Shown here one piece after another: positions 38,441 through 38,509 of a DNA stretch of 38,509 nt. The stretch's first letter is position 1. Every line of letters starts with the position of its first letter. The notes beneath the pieces are model-generated. The model did no database searches. It was not told the DNA's origin and saw only the letters and a program-made list of their open reading frames with translations. This stretch comes from Alistipes sp. (lineage in GTDB: Bacteria; Bacteroidota; Bacteroidia; Bacteroidales; Rikenellaceae), in contig JAHHQL010000015.1 of the NCBI GenBank assembly GCA_020026415.1, forward strand, positions 1 to 38,509, in the 5' to 3' direction. A program made the position numbers and the translations under genes.

Positions 38441-38509
38441 CTAATCATCATCCTTATCGGAAAGCATAAGACGGAGGGTGGCGAGGAGAGTTTCGAGGGT
38501 ACTGCATGG
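38441..38509 (-). CDS. Possible C-terminus of a minus-strand gene, cut by the window edge
   Basis: On the minus strand one frame is open from the right edge to a TAG at 38443-38441 and reads (..)CSTLETLLATLRLMLSDKDDD. The Leu-rich helix followed by an acidic tail looks like a genuine protein end, but 22 codons are too few to identify it. The other two minus-strand frames give Pro/Ser-rich or Phe/Cys-rich sequence that looks less protein-like. Confidence 0.35.
   Translation of the reverse strand, partial: PCSTLETLLATLRLMLSDKDDD

Overview
The window looks like a chromosomal segment of a Bacteroidales bacterium, most plausibly Rikenellaceae/Alistipes. That placement is my inference from family content and style, not from a search. 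The grounds are: Bacteroidetes-type promoters (TAnnTTTG at -7 with TTG/TTTG about 19 bases upstream), no Shine-Dalgarno pattern at most starts, a complete Na+-translocating NADH:quinone reductase operon, a GH29 fucosidase, a lipoprotein transglutaminase, and an RHS remnant of the Bacteroidetes kind. No tRNA, rRNA, CRISPR array or intact insertion sequence was seen.

Left part (1-7098, minus strand): an operon runs leftward from a large AddA-like helicase-nuclease into an ABC exporter, an HprK-like P-loop kinase and an ER-type S24/S26 peptidase. Starts and stops overlap or nearly touch, and the operon ends against a decayed RHS gene that runs off the left edge. The kinase/exporter/peptidase trio resembles peptide-maturation (lasso-like RiPP) cassettes, but no precursor or other maturase is visible.

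7099-12480 (plus): a secreted DUF2807 protein, the AddB-like partner nuclease, and a Sel1-repeat/caspase-fold protein whose usual catalytic Cys is Ser. 12483-15062 (minus): two membrane-anchored M23 peptidases and a HAD phosphatase in one operon, divergent from alaS. 15161-19340 (plus): alaS then gpmI. 19409-22204 (minus): a four-gene operon of TatD-like hydrolase, TcdA, a D-2-hydroxyacid dehydrogenase and a prolyl-tRNA-type editing deacylase.

22509-28336 (plus): nqrABCDEF with a roughly 300-base leader region and a strong terminator. Then come a GH29 alpha-L-fucosidase with cutC. A transglutaminase lipoprotein lies on the minus strand, with terminators facing each other between it and cutC. 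After that, on the plus strand, come a HAD hydrolase, an AI-2E-family (PerM) membrane protein and a biotin-dependent carboxyltransferase (PycB/OadA type).

Right end (37461-38509): about 1 kb without a convincing long gene. It is AT-rich in its left part and rich in short repeats. It holds the best promoter match in the window, a perfect 10-bp hairpin exactly at the predicted transcript start, a repeat-rich body and a terminator-like hairpin about 300 bases later; I read this as a candidate small RNA. Further right are three 12-bp iteron-like repeats and an inverted copy of a 13-base motif. The last 69 bases may be the C-terminus of a minus-strand gene. This is the part of the window least explained by known families.
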